Source: Flavobacterium gyeonganense (GTDB lineage: Bacteria > Bacteroidota > Bacteroidia > Flavobacteriales > Flavobacteriaceae). From it: 64,000 nt of DNA. The position numbers and the translations under genes were made by a program. The stretch lies in contig NZ_CP121112.1 in assembly GCF_029625295.1 (NCBI RefSeq), forward strand, positions 2,728,001 through 2,792,000. Direction: 5' to 3'. Below are positions 16,964-26,355 of the stretch, piece after piece. Every line of letters begins with the position of its first letter. Position 1 is the stretch's first letter. Under the pieces are notes generated by a model. The model worked only from the letters and a program-made list of their open reading frames with translations, made no database searches and was not told where the DNA came from.

Positions 16964-18076
16964 ATGGAAAAACAAATTTTTAAGAGACTTTTTATTGTCT
17001 CAATGTTATTCGTTGGTCTAAATTTGTTTTTAGGCTGTGAAAGCGAAAGTCTAGAAACAAACGAAGAAGTTGAAGTACAAAATGAAATTATTAAACCTTC
17101 GACAGCAAAAGGCGGAAATCTTTCAGGTGAAGTAACAGGATCAACAGGTGCTTATGTTGCTAAAGTAAACGGTGTAACCAAATACACAGGTTCTGATTAT
17201 GTGGCTGCTATACAGGCTGCGATTAACAATCTTACTTCTGGGAGAGATACAAAAGAGTGGGTAACTATTCGGGTTTCAGGAGCTTCCGGTTCAACTGGCG
17301 GATCTCTGAAATATGTAAATATGGCCAGTTATACCGGTTTAGATTTTGCAAACAATACTTTCAATGCGAATAGCGGCGATGCTTTGGTTATTCCGGTTTG
17401 GGCAGACAGAAAAACGAATATTGAAGTAAAAAACCTCAAGGTTTCGGGAAAACCGCGCTACGGAATTTGGTTCAAAGGATGTACAGTTATGAATATTAGC
17501 AATATCACCATGAATATAGGTGTGCCTCAGGCTGATTTAGGATTAGGAATCAGGGTCGATAACAGTACAGCTGCAACAAGCAATCTGACTATTAGCGGTA
17601 CTATTAATATTACTGGTGGAGATAATTCTATTGAAACTTATGGTGTTGACGGGTTTTCTATTGGAAACGTAACTTCCAGTAATAATGCGGCTTGCGGAGT
17701 ATTACTCAATCAATCCAAAAATGGTACAGTGGGTACGGTTACTGGAACGAATAACAGTACAACGGGTTCAGTTACAGGTTATGCGACTTTTCGTTGTGCC
17801 AATAATAACGGTCCAAATGTAGTTTGTTCTAAGGTATATTCCCGAGGCAGCGGACGCGGATTTTTTAGCGTTACGGGCAGCAACGGCTGTACAGTAAATA
17901 CGGTAGATATTGCTAATACAGCCATTCAGGGTATCTTATTACAAAATACCAGTAACACAAAAGTGCTAGGAGGTACAGTAAGTAACGGGCATCCTAATGT
18001 TCAGCATCAAAATGCAACTAATTGCAGTACTAAAGTAAATGGCCAGACTTATACGGCTGTGAACGGAACGTGGTAA
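16964..18076 (+). CDS. Right-handed beta-helix lipoprotein
   Basis: 370 residues from ATG 16964. Lipoprotein signal with LFLGC (Cys25). After an acidic linker, residues about 90-370 show repeated short strands with stacked Asn, Ile and Val (NIEVKNLKVSG, MNISNITMNIG, SNLTISGTINITGG), typical of a parallel beta-helix as in pectate lyases. Two Cys late in the chain may form a disulfide. A surface polysaccharide-binding or -cleaving role is possible, but no catalytic residues can be assigned. First of three lipoprotein genes in a block flanked by a duplicated sequence. Confidence 0.75.
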   Translation: MEKQIFKRLFIVSMLFVGLNLFLGCESESLETNEEVEVQNEIIKPSTAKGGNLSGEVTGSTGAYVAKVNGVTKYTGSDYVAAIQAAINNLTSGRDTKEWVTIRVSGASGSTGGSLKYVNMASYTGLDFANNTFNANSGDALVIPVWADRKTNIEVKNLKVSGKPRYGIWFKGCTVMNISNITMNIGVPQADLGLGIRVDNSTAATSNLTISGTINITGGDNSIETYGVDGFSIGNVTSSNNAACGVLLNQSKNGTVGTVTGTNNSTTGSVTGYATFRCANNNGPNVVCSKVYSRGSGRGFFSVTGSNGCTVNTVDIANTAIQGILLQNTSNTKVLGGTVSNGHPNVQHQNATNCSTKVNGQTYTAVNGTW

Positions 18077-18095
18077 TATTGTACTTTAAAAAAAC

Positions 18096-18124
18096 AAAGC
18101 GATGTGATTTTTTCACATCGCTTT
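18096..18124 (+). terminator. Terminator after the beta-helix lipoprotein gene
   Basis: AAAGCGATGTGA and TCACATCGCTTT form a 12-bp stem around a short T loop. It lies before the 18139 gene and argues against starting that gene upstream. Confidence 0.8.
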
Positions 18125-18138
18125 ATAAATTTCTTTCT

Positions 18139-18732
18139 ATGAGTGGATCAATAAACCGATTTGTCTTTTTTATTTTTCTATTATCTTTTTACGGATGTAA
18201 AGACTCTTCTAAAGGACCTATTAGGGGCTTTGAAAGACCTATTCCGCAACAAAATAATCTTTTTATAATTCCTCAAAAGGTAAAAAAAGATTTTCTGCAA
18301 AAATTTCCAAAGCTTGAAATGATAAAAAAAGAAGATTATTCTAATCTGTTTTGGGATTTTTATGATCGCAATATGATTCCAAATGAATGTTATACTGATA
18401 TTAATAATGATCAAATACTTGATTATGCTGTCTTGATAAAGGATGGTAATCAATTAAAATTAGCAATTATTTTATCTTCACACAAGGATTATTCATATTG
18501 GATTTCTCCCTTTTCAATGCAAAATGTAAATTCTGAAGGAGTGCATTTTTGTGTGTCCGTAAAACCTGCGGGAAGAACAGATATTGTAAAAAAAGTACCG
18601 GAATCGCTTGTAATAAAGAAAAACGGGTTTCTTTTAAAAAATTTGGAACAGGATTGTTTTATATTTTATGAAACCAATAAAGAAATAAAGATGTTTAAAA
18701 TGTTTAGAATAATGGGAAATGACACAAATTAA
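18139..18732 (+). CDS. Lipoprotein of unknown function
   Basis: 197 residues from ATG 18139, chosen because upstream in-frame codons lie inside the preceding terminator. Signal peptide with lipobox SFYGC (Cys20). The mature part contains DINNDQILDYAVLIKDG, resembling an FG-GAP or VCBS-type calcium-binding loop, suggesting an extracytoplasmic beta-rich fold. I do not recognise the family. Its last codons overlap the start of the next lipoprotein gene by 14 bases. Confidence 0.7.
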   Translation: MSGSINRFVFFIFLLSFYGCKDSSKGPIRGFERPIPQQNNLFIIPQKVKKDFLQKFPKLEMIKKEDYSNLFWDFYDRNMIPNECYTDINNDQILDYAVLIKDGNQLKLAIILSSHKDYSYWISPFSMQNVNSEGVHFCVSVKPAGRTDIVKKVPESLVIKKNGFLLKNLEQDCFIFYETNKEIKMFKMFRIMGNDTN

Positions 18733-19386
18733 AGATATTTACGGAATAGCTATTCTTCTTTTTTATGTTTTGCATTTTCCTGTAAAAATGCAGAAACAGT
18801 CGAAGATATAGATGGGAACATATACCATACAACCAAAATCGGAAAGCAAACCTGGATGGTAGAAAACCTTAAAGTCACCCGGTTTAATAATGGAGATTCG
18901 ATTAAAAAAATCACAACTAATAAAGATTGGAAAAAGGCAAAACAAGCAGGTTATTCTTTTTACAATAATGATATTGATCTTGTGAAAGATTATGGTTTTT
19001 TATACAATTACAACTGTTTGCATGATATCCGAAGAATTGCACCAGAAGGCTGGAGAATTCCAACCGAAGAAGATTTAAAGGAACTGGAGTCTTTTATTAA
19101 TTCCAATTCAATAGGGGTTTTTTTGAAAGAAAAAGGGAATGCACATTGGTTACCGTCTAATACGGTTGGTAACAATGCAACTGGTTTTACTGCTTTACCG
19201 GGAGGATACAGAGACGAAGAAGGTTCTTTTTATATGCTGAAATCGAACGGATATTATTGGATTAAAACTGGAAGTTTCGAATTCTATCATTGGAGCTCCA
19301 GAATGTTCCAGGCTTTTGCAGATGTAAGAAGAGACAGTGTTTTTAAGCGATATGGTTTTTCTGTTAAATGTATTAAAAAGGAATAG
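18719..19386 (+). CDS. FISUMP-domain lipoprotein, frame broken in the signal peptide
   Basis: The body (EDIDGNIYHTTKIGKQTWMVENLK, then PEGWRIPTEEDLKELE and FTALPGGYRD) matches the Fibrobacter succinogenes major paralogous domain, common in Bacteroidota secreted proteins. ATG 18719 encodes MTQIKDIYGIAILLF, and one frame shift in a run of six T's (18759-18764) leads into LCFAFSC KNAE, a good lipobox with Cys22. With one more T the gene is whole at 222 residues. Without it, translation could start only at ATG 18856, losing the signal and start of the domain. Confidence 0.75.
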
Positions 19387-19404
19387 TTGTATAGGGCGTT
19401 CGCT

Positions 19405-19470
19405 TTCAGCATCAGAACACTAAAAAGCACAAAATATATGGCAAAAATGGATAGAGGATAAAAATAAAAA
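19405..19470 (+). repeat. Decayed copy of the glycosyltransferase 3' end
   Basis: A 27-base run starting CTAAAAAGCACAAAATATAT (19420-19446) is identical to 16745-16771 inside the glycosyltransferase tail, and the flanks are similar (CAGCATCA before, ATGGATAGA after). The copy has extra bases and does not encode the tail in frame. The pair of copies brackets the three lipoprotein genes. Confidence 0.8.
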
Positions 19471-20352
19471 TTAAGCGTCCATTTTTCCAAAACCAACTGT
19501 CTCGCGATACATTTGAGGTGAAACATCGGCATTGGTTTTAAAGAAACGGCTGAAGTAATGCTCGTCATCATAGCCCAGTTCGTATGCAATTTCTTTGACG
19601 GTTTTACTGGTCAGGTATAACTCTCTTTTGGCTTCGATAATAATTCTTTCCGAAATTAAATTGGTTAACGTTTTATTGAAATAATTCTTGGATAGTTTTG
19701 CCAGGGCTTTGGGAGAAATATTCAGTAAATCAGCATAATTTCCTGCTGAATGTTTGGTTTTAAAATTGAGTTCAATCGCATCTTTCAGATTTTGGAGAAT
19801 CATAGGTTCTTTGGCATTAGGAACAGCATTCATTTCTTCTTCTAATTGTTCGGTTTTTAATCTTGAAGCAGTAATTAAAAAGATTTTCAAATAAGAAATC
19901 AGTAGTTCGTATTGCGCCAATTCAGCATTTTGAATCTCGGCTTTCATTTGGTCGATAACCATATTAAAAGTTAATTCAGCTTGCTCCGTAACTTTTACAT
20001 AAGGCGGCTGATAAATATTGTTGAACAAAACACCATTGCATGAAACTTCTTTTTGATGCATATGGATGCAATAAAAATCAGGATGAAAATGAATCGCGAT
20101 TCCTTCAATTGGCTCGCTTACACAAAGCATAAAAGGCTGATAAGGAGAAAAGGCGAGGAGTGAGTTTTCTTCAAAATGATGTTCTGCAAAATCGGCTTTG
20201 ACTTTCCCTTTTCCTTTAGTCACCCAAATTAAAGAGTAATAATTATTGCGCTGTAAATGATCAAAATGAATGTTATCTTCAAATGGAAGAATTTTGAATG
20301 CTAAATTTCCGGTTTTCGGATTTATTAAAGTGTAAACATTTTGAGAACTCAT
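19471..20352 (-). CDS. AraC family transcriptional regulator
   Basis: 293 residues from ATG 20352 (MSSQNVYTLINPKTG); a farther in-frame ATG adds an unlikely hydrophobic stretch. The N-terminal cupin-like sensing domain (about 10-130) contains HFEENSLLAFSPYQPFML. The C-terminal AraC double helix-turn-helix (about 190-285) shows SPKALAKLSKNYFNKTLTNLI and VKEIAYELGYDDEHYFSRFFK. It lies downstream of the AhpD-like gene on the same strand and may control it; the effector is unknown. Confidence 0.88.
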   Translation of the reverse strand: MSSQNVYTLINPKTGNLAFKILPFEDNIHFDHLQRNNYYSLIWVTKGKGKVKADFAEHHFEENSLLAFSPYQPFMLCVSEPIEGIAIHFHPDFYCIHMHQKEVSCNGVLFNNIYQPPYVKVTEQAELTFNMVIDQMKAEIQNAELAQYELLISYLKIFLITASRLKTEQLEEEMNAVPNAKEPMILQNLKDAIELNFKTKHSAGNYADLLNISPKALAKLSKNYFNKTLTNLISERIIIEAKRELYLTSKTVKEIAYELGYDDEHYFSRFFKTNADVSPQMYRETVGFGKMDA

Positions 20353-20441
20353 AAAGTGCGGTTTAAAAATATAAAGATAGCCATGAAAATAATTCACAAC
20401 TATCTTTATAAATTGATTTTTGTTATTATGTTATTCTGAAA

Positions 20442-20972
20442 TTAAATTGCTGGAAAGTCAATTTCAGTATTTGCGACATTGTTGAAATAATTTGTCAGCA
20501 CATTCAAAGCGACGTGAGCAATAGTTTCAGCGATTTCAGCATCTGCAACTCCTGCATTTTTAGCTTTGTTTACATCTTCATCATTTACTAAACCATTTTT
20601 GCTGATTAATGTTTTAGCTAATTGTAAAATAGCTTCTGTTTTAGCATCAGCAGAGTTTCCTGTTCTTGCTGCTTTTAAAACTTCCGGATCTGCTTTAATT
20701 AATTTTTCTCCAATAAAAGTGTGAGCTGCTAAACAGTAATCACAAGAGTTGCTTTCTGAAACTGCCAAGGCGATTAATTCTCCTATTTTCGCGCTTAATT
20801 TTCCGTGGCTTAAAGCGCCGCTTAAGTTCAAATATCCTTCCAGAACTGCAGGAGAGTTTCCCATTGTTCTCATCATGTTCGGAACAACTCCTAATTTTGC
20901 TTGTACAGCGTTGAACAAATCTTTAGTTTTTCCTGTTACTTCTTCCGGGTTTAATGCTGTTAATCGTGTCAT
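20442..20972 (-). CDS. Carboxymuconolactone decarboxylase/AhpD-like protein
   Basis: 176 residues, all helical. The AhpD-type redox motif is SNSCDYCLAAHTFIGEK (CXXC followed by a conserved His), as in peroxidase-associated members. It likely reduces peroxides or their reductases. Its AraC neighbour is 89 bases downstream, suggesting a two-gene unit. Confidence 0.88.
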   Translation of the reverse strand: MTRLTALNPEEVTGKTKDLFNAVQAKLGVVPNMMRTMGNSPAVLEGYLNLSGALSHGKLSAKIGELIALAVSESNSCDYCLAAHTFIGEKLIKADPEVLKAARTGNSADAKTEAILQLAKTLISKNGLVNDEDVNKAKNAGVADAEIAETIAHVALNVLTNYFNNVANTEIDFPAI

Positions 20973-21102
20973 TTTATTTAATTTTTATTGTTATTATTTG
21001 TTGTTGTCTTTTGACATTACAAAGGTGCGACGATTACAGATTTTAGAAAATGGAGAATTGGCGCTATGTGATGGATAATTTTCCCTCTGTTTATTTTTCA
21101 GG

Positions 21103-21245
21103 AGCTAATCCAGCTTTCTGCTTCAAGTCCTCACTCAAAAGCCTGATTTTTCTAAGCCATAAAACGAGCTTCCGTTGGTCGCTGTTTTCCGGCAAGAAAA
21201 TCAGGCTTTTGAGCTCCGGGCTTTCCACTTCAATCTGGGCTAGGG
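21103..21245 (-). repeat. Structured intergenic element with CTAGCCC...GGATTAGCT ends
   Basis: Read on the minus strand it starts CTAGCCCAGATTGAAG and ends GCTGGATTAGCT. A perfect 17-bp inverted repeat (21134-21150 with 21197-21213) forms a long stem inside. The same end sequences bracket the element at 41577-41650. Confidence 0.7.
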
Positions 21246-21309
21246 CATTCGTTTTTATAAGAGTGTTTTAGTTTATTTTGTCATTTTCGGTTAAGTTTTT
21301 TTCGTCTAG

Positions 21310-21545
21310 TTTGTCATCCTGACGAAGGAAGGATCTCAGCAAGTAGCTCTACAAAGATTGAATTTTCCTATCCAGTTTGTCATTTCGAGGAACGAGAAAT
21401 CTTCGTAAGTAACTCCGCAATCAGAATTGACAATCTTTGTAGAGCTTCTTGCAGAGATTTCTCGTTCCTCGAAATGACAAGATTGTGTTGATTGTTTTGC
21501 GGAATTTCTAGTGCGATCTCTGCTCCGTCGGAATAACAAACAAAA
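21310..21545. repeat. Composite GTCATTTCGAGGAACGAGAAATC hairpin repeat
   Basis: A perfect 25-bp inverted repeat starts TGTCATTTCGAGGAACGAGA at 21378 and returns at 21455-21479. Flanking partial units carry TGTCATCCTGACGAAGGAA (21311) and CTCCGTCGGAATAACAAAC (about 21522-21541), suggesting nested insertions of the same element family. Confidence 0.8.
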
Positions 21546-21607
21546 CGAAAAAAAATAGGTTGTTCCCGAAAGGAACAACCTATTTTAAAACAATATTTTT
21601 GAAAATT

Positions 21608-23456
21608 TTATTTCAAAACCCCTTCAACAGCCTGAATAGTCGTTGCGTGATAACCAGATTTTGCTTTATCAAATACTTTTTTAGCCCAAACTTTACCTTC
21701 AGGAGTCTTAGCCATTTCTTTATAAAGCATCATTACAGATCCGGTTCTGCTTATTCCGATTAAAAATTGCTCAATTGCAGGATAAGCCGGCTTGTATTTG
21801 TGAATTAATGCCTGAACAAACCATTGACGTTTGATAATGAAATTCCCGCCTTTTGTAAAGTTGAATTCTTTATCAATAGCTTCCATTTCTACAACTGTAA
21901 TATCCGCTGGAAGATTATCTATGAAATGCTGTTTTTCTGCAGTTGTCGTAATTTTTTTATTTAATCCTGCAACGCCAGTTTCTCTCCAGCTTTTTTGAAT
22001 CGCGTCAATTGCATCAAAATCAGGAGAACTTACAGGAAGTATGTTTGATGGAATTCCCGGTTTGTAAATCCAGTCTTCTAATTTAATTTTATCAGCTAAA
22101 GCTTTATCGCCTTTGATAAGATTCTCATTGATGTATTTTACAAAATCTTCTGTTGTAATAGATTGAAAAGCATGAGAATCAAAATAATTTTTAATAAACG
22201 GATCAAATTTTTCTCTTCCAACAGCACTTTCGATAACTCTTAAAAAAGCATATCCTTTTACATAAGGAATCATACTGATTCCGTCGTCTGGATTTCTACC
22301 CTTTAAACTTACTTTTAGCCTTGTATCGGGACTTGTATCGCCATATTCTGCTACATTATCTGTTAATTCTTTATTGGTGATAACATTTTGCATTTCAAAT
22401 TCTTTCTTCCCGAAAATTGCTTCTCCAATTCGGTGTTCTACATAAGTGGTAAAACCTTCATTTAGCCAAATATCATCCCAGGTTGCATTCGTAACTAAGT
22501 TACCACTCCAGCTATGGCCCAATTCGTGTGCTAATAAACTTGTCAGCGAACGATCTCCAGCAATAACGCCCGGGGTTAAGAAAGTCAGGTTTGGATTTTC
22601 CATTCCGCCATAAGGAAAACTTGGCGGTAAAACTAAAACATCGTAGCGGCCCCAACGATAAGGTCCGTAAAGTTTTTCGGCAGCGACAACCATTTTTCCG
22701 AGTTCAGCAAATTCCCAAGCCGATTTTTTAAGCATTGATGGCTCTGCGTAAACCCCTGTTCTGTTATCGATTGCTTGAAATTCAATATCCCCAACCGCAA
22801 TCGCCATTAAATAAGACGGAATTGCTTTATCTTGTTTAAAAGTATAAATTCCGGTATCATTTTTCTTCTGCGGATTTACGGCACTCATTACGGCTAATAA
22901 ATCTTTAGGTACCGTAACTTTTGCATTATAGGTAAAACGAACGCCCGGTGTATCCTGGCACGGAATCCAGGTACGGGACCAAATGCTTTCTCCCTGAGAG
23001 AATAAAAAAGGTTTCTTTTTTATCTGCAGTTTGTTCCGGTGTAAGCCATTGTAATGCAACAGCGTCTTTAGTTGTGCTGTAATAAATATTTACTTTGGTT
23101 GTATTAGGTTCAATTGTAATATGAAGTGGCTTTCCGTGAAATTCGGTATCTTCTCCTAATTCGAATTTCGTTTGTTTTTCTTCATCACCTAATGTGACTT
23201 TAGAAATATTTAAAGTGTTTTCATCAAAAATAATTTCGTTTCCTTTGCTGATGTTGTCAATTAGCCAGGACGCTTTCCCTGAAATAGCCTGTGTGTCAAA
23301 ATCAACTTTAATATCAAGATCAAGATGTTTAACAACAGCGAGCTCTGGTTTAGAATAGCTGTGTTCATCGGTAACAACTACTGGTTTTTCTGTTTGCTCT
23401 TTTTTCTGGCAGGCAATGGCTGTCAGGAATAGAGTCAAAAGGATTAGCTTTTTCAT
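21608..23456 (-). CDS. M1 family aminopeptidase lipoprotein, frame broken
   Basis: ATG 23456 starts a lipoprotein signal (MKKLILLTLFLTAIAC, Cys16). The N-terminal part runs to ADKK; the rest continues in another frame as KPFLFSQGESIWSRTWIPCQD. Removing one base from the six T's at 23016-23021 (A's on the coding strand) restores one 615-residue protein. It has the exopeptidase motif GGMEN and the zinc site HELGHSW followed by NEGFTTYVE, as in leukotriene A4 hydrolase-like M1 enzymes. Likely trims peptides in the periplasm. A terminator separates it from pdhC. Confidence 0.88.
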
Positions 23457-23496
23457 ATGGTGAAGAATTGAATTTTGAAGATGAAAATTAAATAAA

Positions 23497-23526
23497 AAAT
23501 CCCGTTTTAATAACAAAACGGGATTT
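23497..23526 (-). terminator. Terminator downstream of pdhC
   Basis: AAATCCCGTTTT and AAAACGGGATTT form a 12-bp stem; A's on the plus strand before it give a U tract for minus-strand transcription from pdhC. Confidence 0.8.
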
Positions 23527-23547
23527 AAATATAAAATTAACAAAGAA

Positions 23548-25188
23548 TTACGCCAGCATAGTAACTGGGCTTTCGATGTATTGTTTTAATGTTTGTAAGA
23601 ACTGAGCTCCAGTTGCACCGTCAATAGTTCTGTGGTCACAAGCCAATGATAGCATCATGGTGTTTCCAACTACAATTTGGCCGTTTTTAACTACTGGTTT
23701 CTCAACAATTGCACCTACAGAAAGGATTGCAGAGTTTGGCTGGTTGATAATTGAATTGAATTCAGTAATACCAAACATACCAAGGTTAGATACTGTAAAA
23801 GTACTTCCTTCCATTTCCTGAGGTCCTAATTTTTTGTTTTTAGCTCTTCCTGCAAGGTCTCTTACGCTTCCGCCGATTTGAGATAAACTCATAGCATCAG
23901 TAAATTTCAATACAGGAACAACTAATCCGTCTTCAACAGCTACGGCAACACCAATATTTACGTGGTGGTTGATGATAATTGCATCTTCTTTCCAAGTAGA
24001 GTTGATTTTTGGGTGTTTTTTCAATGCTAAAGCACAAGCTTTGATTACCATATCGTTGAAAGATACTTTTGTATCTGGAACGCTGTTGATAGCAGCTCTT
24101 GCCTGCATTGCTTCGTCCATACTTACTTCGATCACTAAGTTGTAGTGAGGTGCTGTAAATAAAGATTCTGCCAAACGTTTTGCAATGATTTTACGCATTT
24201 GAGAATTTTTGATCTCTTCTGTGTAAACTTCTCCGGCAGGAACAAATACTTTTGGAGCAGCAGGAGCAGACGCTTCTTGTTTAGCAGCTGGTGCAGAAGC
24301 AGCAGTTTGTGCTTGAGCAGATGGAGTGAAGTTTTCGATATCGCTTTTTACGATACGTCCGTTTTCTCCGGAACCTTTAACCTGAGATAATTGGATTCCT
24401 TTGTCAGAAGCAATTTTCTTAGCCAATGGTGAAGCCAAAACTCTTCCGTTTGAATTGTCAGCTACAGCTTCAGGTGCTTTTTCAGCAGCAGGAGCAGCTT
24501 TTGTTTCTTCAGCAGCAGGAGCACTTGTAGCTGCACCACCTCCGGCAGTATAATTTTCAGCAATTCCGGAAATATCAGTTCCTGCTGGTCCGATGATAGC
24601 TAATAAGCTGTCAACAGGCGCAGTATTACCTTCCTGAATTCCGATGTATAATAAAGTACCAGCATTGAAAGACTCAAACTCCATTGTCGCTTTGTCTGTT
24701 TCAATTTCTGCTAAAATATCGCCTTCAGCAACAGCATCACCTACTTTTTTCAACCATGTTGCAACTGTTCCTTCAGTCATAGTATCGCTCAAACGAGGCA
24801 TAGTTACCACTACAACCCCTTTTGGTAATTCAGCTGCAGCTTTAGCAGGATCAGCAGTTTCTGTTTTTGCTTCAGCAGCAGGAGCATCTGCTTTTGGAGC
24901 TTCAGCAGCAGGAGCGTCACCACCAGCTAAAAGAGCAGAAATATCTTCCCCTTCGTTACCAATGATGGCTAATAATGAATCAACGGGAGCAGTTTCTCCA
25001 GCCTGAATTCCAATATGTAAAAGAGTTCCTTCGTTAAAAGATTCGAACTCCATAGTTGCTTTGTCTGTTTCAATTTCAGCAAGGATATCTCCTTCGCTAA
25101 TTTTATCGCCTACTTTTTTTAACCAAGTCGCTACCGTTCCTTCCGTCATAGTATCGCTCAAGCGAGGCATTGTTACTTTTATAGCCAT
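23548..25188 (-). CDS. pdhC: Pyruvate dehydrogenase E2 (dihydrolipoamide acetyltransferase)
   Basis: 546 residues. Two lipoyl domains (about 1-78 and 128-206), each with the lipoylated lysine in ETDKATMEFES, separated by Ala/Pro linkers. A peripheral subunit-binding domain follows (RVLASPLAKKIASDKGI, near 250-285), then the acyltransferase domain ending in the HRTIDGATGA active site. It transfers acetyl groups to CoA in the pyruvate dehydrogenase complex. Starts 9 bases after pdhA ends. Confidence 0.96.
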   Translation of the reverse strand: MAIKVTMPRLSDTMTEGTVATWLKKVGDKISEGDILAEIETDKATMEFESFNEGTLLHIGIQAGETAPVDSLLAIIGNEGEDISALLAGGDAPAAEAPKADAPAAEAKTETADPAKAAAELPKGVVVVTMPRLSDTMTEGTVATWLKKVGDAVAEGDILAEIETDKATMEFESFNAGTLLYIGIQEGNTAPVDSLLAIIGPAGTDISGIAENYTAGGGAATSAPAAEETKAAPAAEKAPEAVADNSNGRVLASPLAKKIASDKGIQLSQVKGSGENGRIVKSDIENFTPSAQAQTAASAPAAKQEASAPAAPKVFVPAGEVYTEEIKNSQMRKIIAKRLAESLFTAPHYNLVIEVSMDEAMQARAAINSVPDTKVSFNDMVIKACALALKKHPKINSTWKEDAIIINHHVNIGVAVAVEDGLVVPVLKFTDAMSLSQIGGSVRDLAGRAKNKKLGPQEMEGSTFTVSNLGMFGITEFNSIINQPNSAILSVGAIVEKPVVKNGQIVVGNTMMLSLACDHRTIDGATGAQFLQTLKQYIESPVTMLA

Positions 25189-25197
25189 AATATAATG

Positions 25198-26196
25198 TTA
25201 TAGTTTATGAGGTGTAAATGGATAGTCTTCTTGTGCGTATACTACATCGTATAATTGTTGTAAGTCTGGGTATGGAGATTCTTCAGCGAATTTCTGACAC
25301 TCTTCAACCAAGTCTTTAACTCTTTGGTCAATTACATCGATTTCTTCTTGTGTAGCATATTTTTGATCCATAATTACATCAAGAACCTGAGTAATTGGGT
25401 CAATTTTTCTGTACTCTTCAACTTCTTCTTTAGAACGGTATAATTGAGCATCAGACATCGAATGCCCTCTGTAACGGTATGTTTTCATTTCAAGGAAAGT
25501 TGGTCCGTCTCCACGACGCGCTCTTTCGATAGCTTCGTGCATTGCTTCGGCAACTTTTACAGGATTCATTCCATCAACAGGTCCGCAAGGCATTTCATAG
25601 CCTAAACCTAATTTCCAGATGTCAGTGTGGTTTGCAGTTCTTTCTACAGAAGTTCCCATTGCGTAACCATTGTTTTCAACGATAAATACAACTGGTAATT
25701 TCCATAACATCGCCATGTTGAAAGCTTCGTGTAAAGAACCTTGTCTTGCAGCTCCGTCACCAAAATAGGTCATAGTTACACCACCAGTTTCAAAATATTT
25801 ATCTGCGAAAGCTAAACCAGCTCCTACCGGAATTTGTCCACCAACGATTCCGTGACCTCCGTAAAAACGATGCTCTTTTGAGAAAATGTGCATAGAACCT
25901 CCCATACCTTTAGATGTTCCTGTTGCTTTTCCTAAAAGCTCGGCCATAACACGTCTTGGGTCAACTCCCATACCAATTGGCTGAACGTGATTTCTGTATG
26001 CAGTAATCATTTTGTCTTTAGTCAAATCCATAGCATGTAAAGCTCCGGCTAATACTGCTTCCTGACCATTGTAGAGGTGAAGAAATCCTCTGACTTTTTG
26101 TTGGATGTATAATGCTGCAAGTTTGTCTTCAAACTTTCTCCAAAGCAGCATGTCTTCATACCACTTTAAGTAAACCTCTTTTGTAACTTCTTTCAT
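25198..26196 (-). CDS. pdhA: Pyruvate dehydrogenase E1 component, alpha subunit
   Basis: 332 residues. The thiamine diphosphate motif is GDGAARQGSLHEAFN with the closing NN in FIVENNGYAMGT. The phosphorylation-loop region RYRGHSMSDAQLYR matches E1 alpha. It decarboxylates pyruvate with a beta subunit that is not in this window. Operon with pdhC. Its cofactor links it functionally, not by position, to the thiamine operon further along. Confidence 0.96.
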   Translation of the reverse strand: MKEVTKEVYLKWYEDMLLWRKFEDKLAALYIQQKVRGFLHLYNGQEAVLAGALHAMDLTKDKMITAYRNHVQPIGMGVDPRRVMAELLGKATGTSKGMGGSMHIFSKEHRFYGGHGIVGGQIPVGAGLAFADKYFETGGVTMTYFGDGAARQGSLHEAFNMAMLWKLPVVFIVENNGYAMGTSVERTANHTDIWKLGLGYEMPCGPVDGMNPVKVAEAMHEAIERARRGDGPTFLEMKTYRYRGHSMSDAQLYRSKEEVEEYRKIDPITQVLDVIMDQKYATQEEIDVIDQRVKDLVEECQKFAEESPYPDLQQLYDVVYAQEDYPFTPHKL

Positions 26197-26355
26197 CTGA
26201 ATTCTTTCTTTTGCTAAAGTTGTTTTTTTGTGTTATCAATATCACCTATAACGCAAAAATAGTTTCCTCCCACAAATTTGCGCCCGAAGGGTCGGGATGC
26301 AAAAATAAGACATTACATTTAAGAACTAAAATTTAAAAGCTGTTTTTTGGCTTTT

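Larger units (their letters stand above)
20973..21607. other. 635-base gene-free region rich in hairpin repeats
   Basis: Holds a long hairpin element (21103-21245), a composite GTCATTTCGA repeat block (about 21310-21545) and, at 21555-21580, a short GTTGTTCC/GGAACAAC terminator-like hairpin. A 73-codon open frame on the plus strand lies within the hairpin element and looks like chance. Confidence 0.7.

Noticed and set aside
21050..21271. 73-codon open frame on the plus strand
   Set aside because: It lies within the hairpin intergenic element and its residues mirror the inverted repeat; no protein features.
20973..21607. CRISPR array in the repeat-rich gap
   Set aside because: Repeats are inverted and few, with no regular direct repeat-spacer pattern and no cas genes.
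24644..25006. 120-codon open frame on the plus strand inside pdhC
   Set aside because: Antisense shadow of the Ala/Pro-rich E2 linkers and lipoyl domains.
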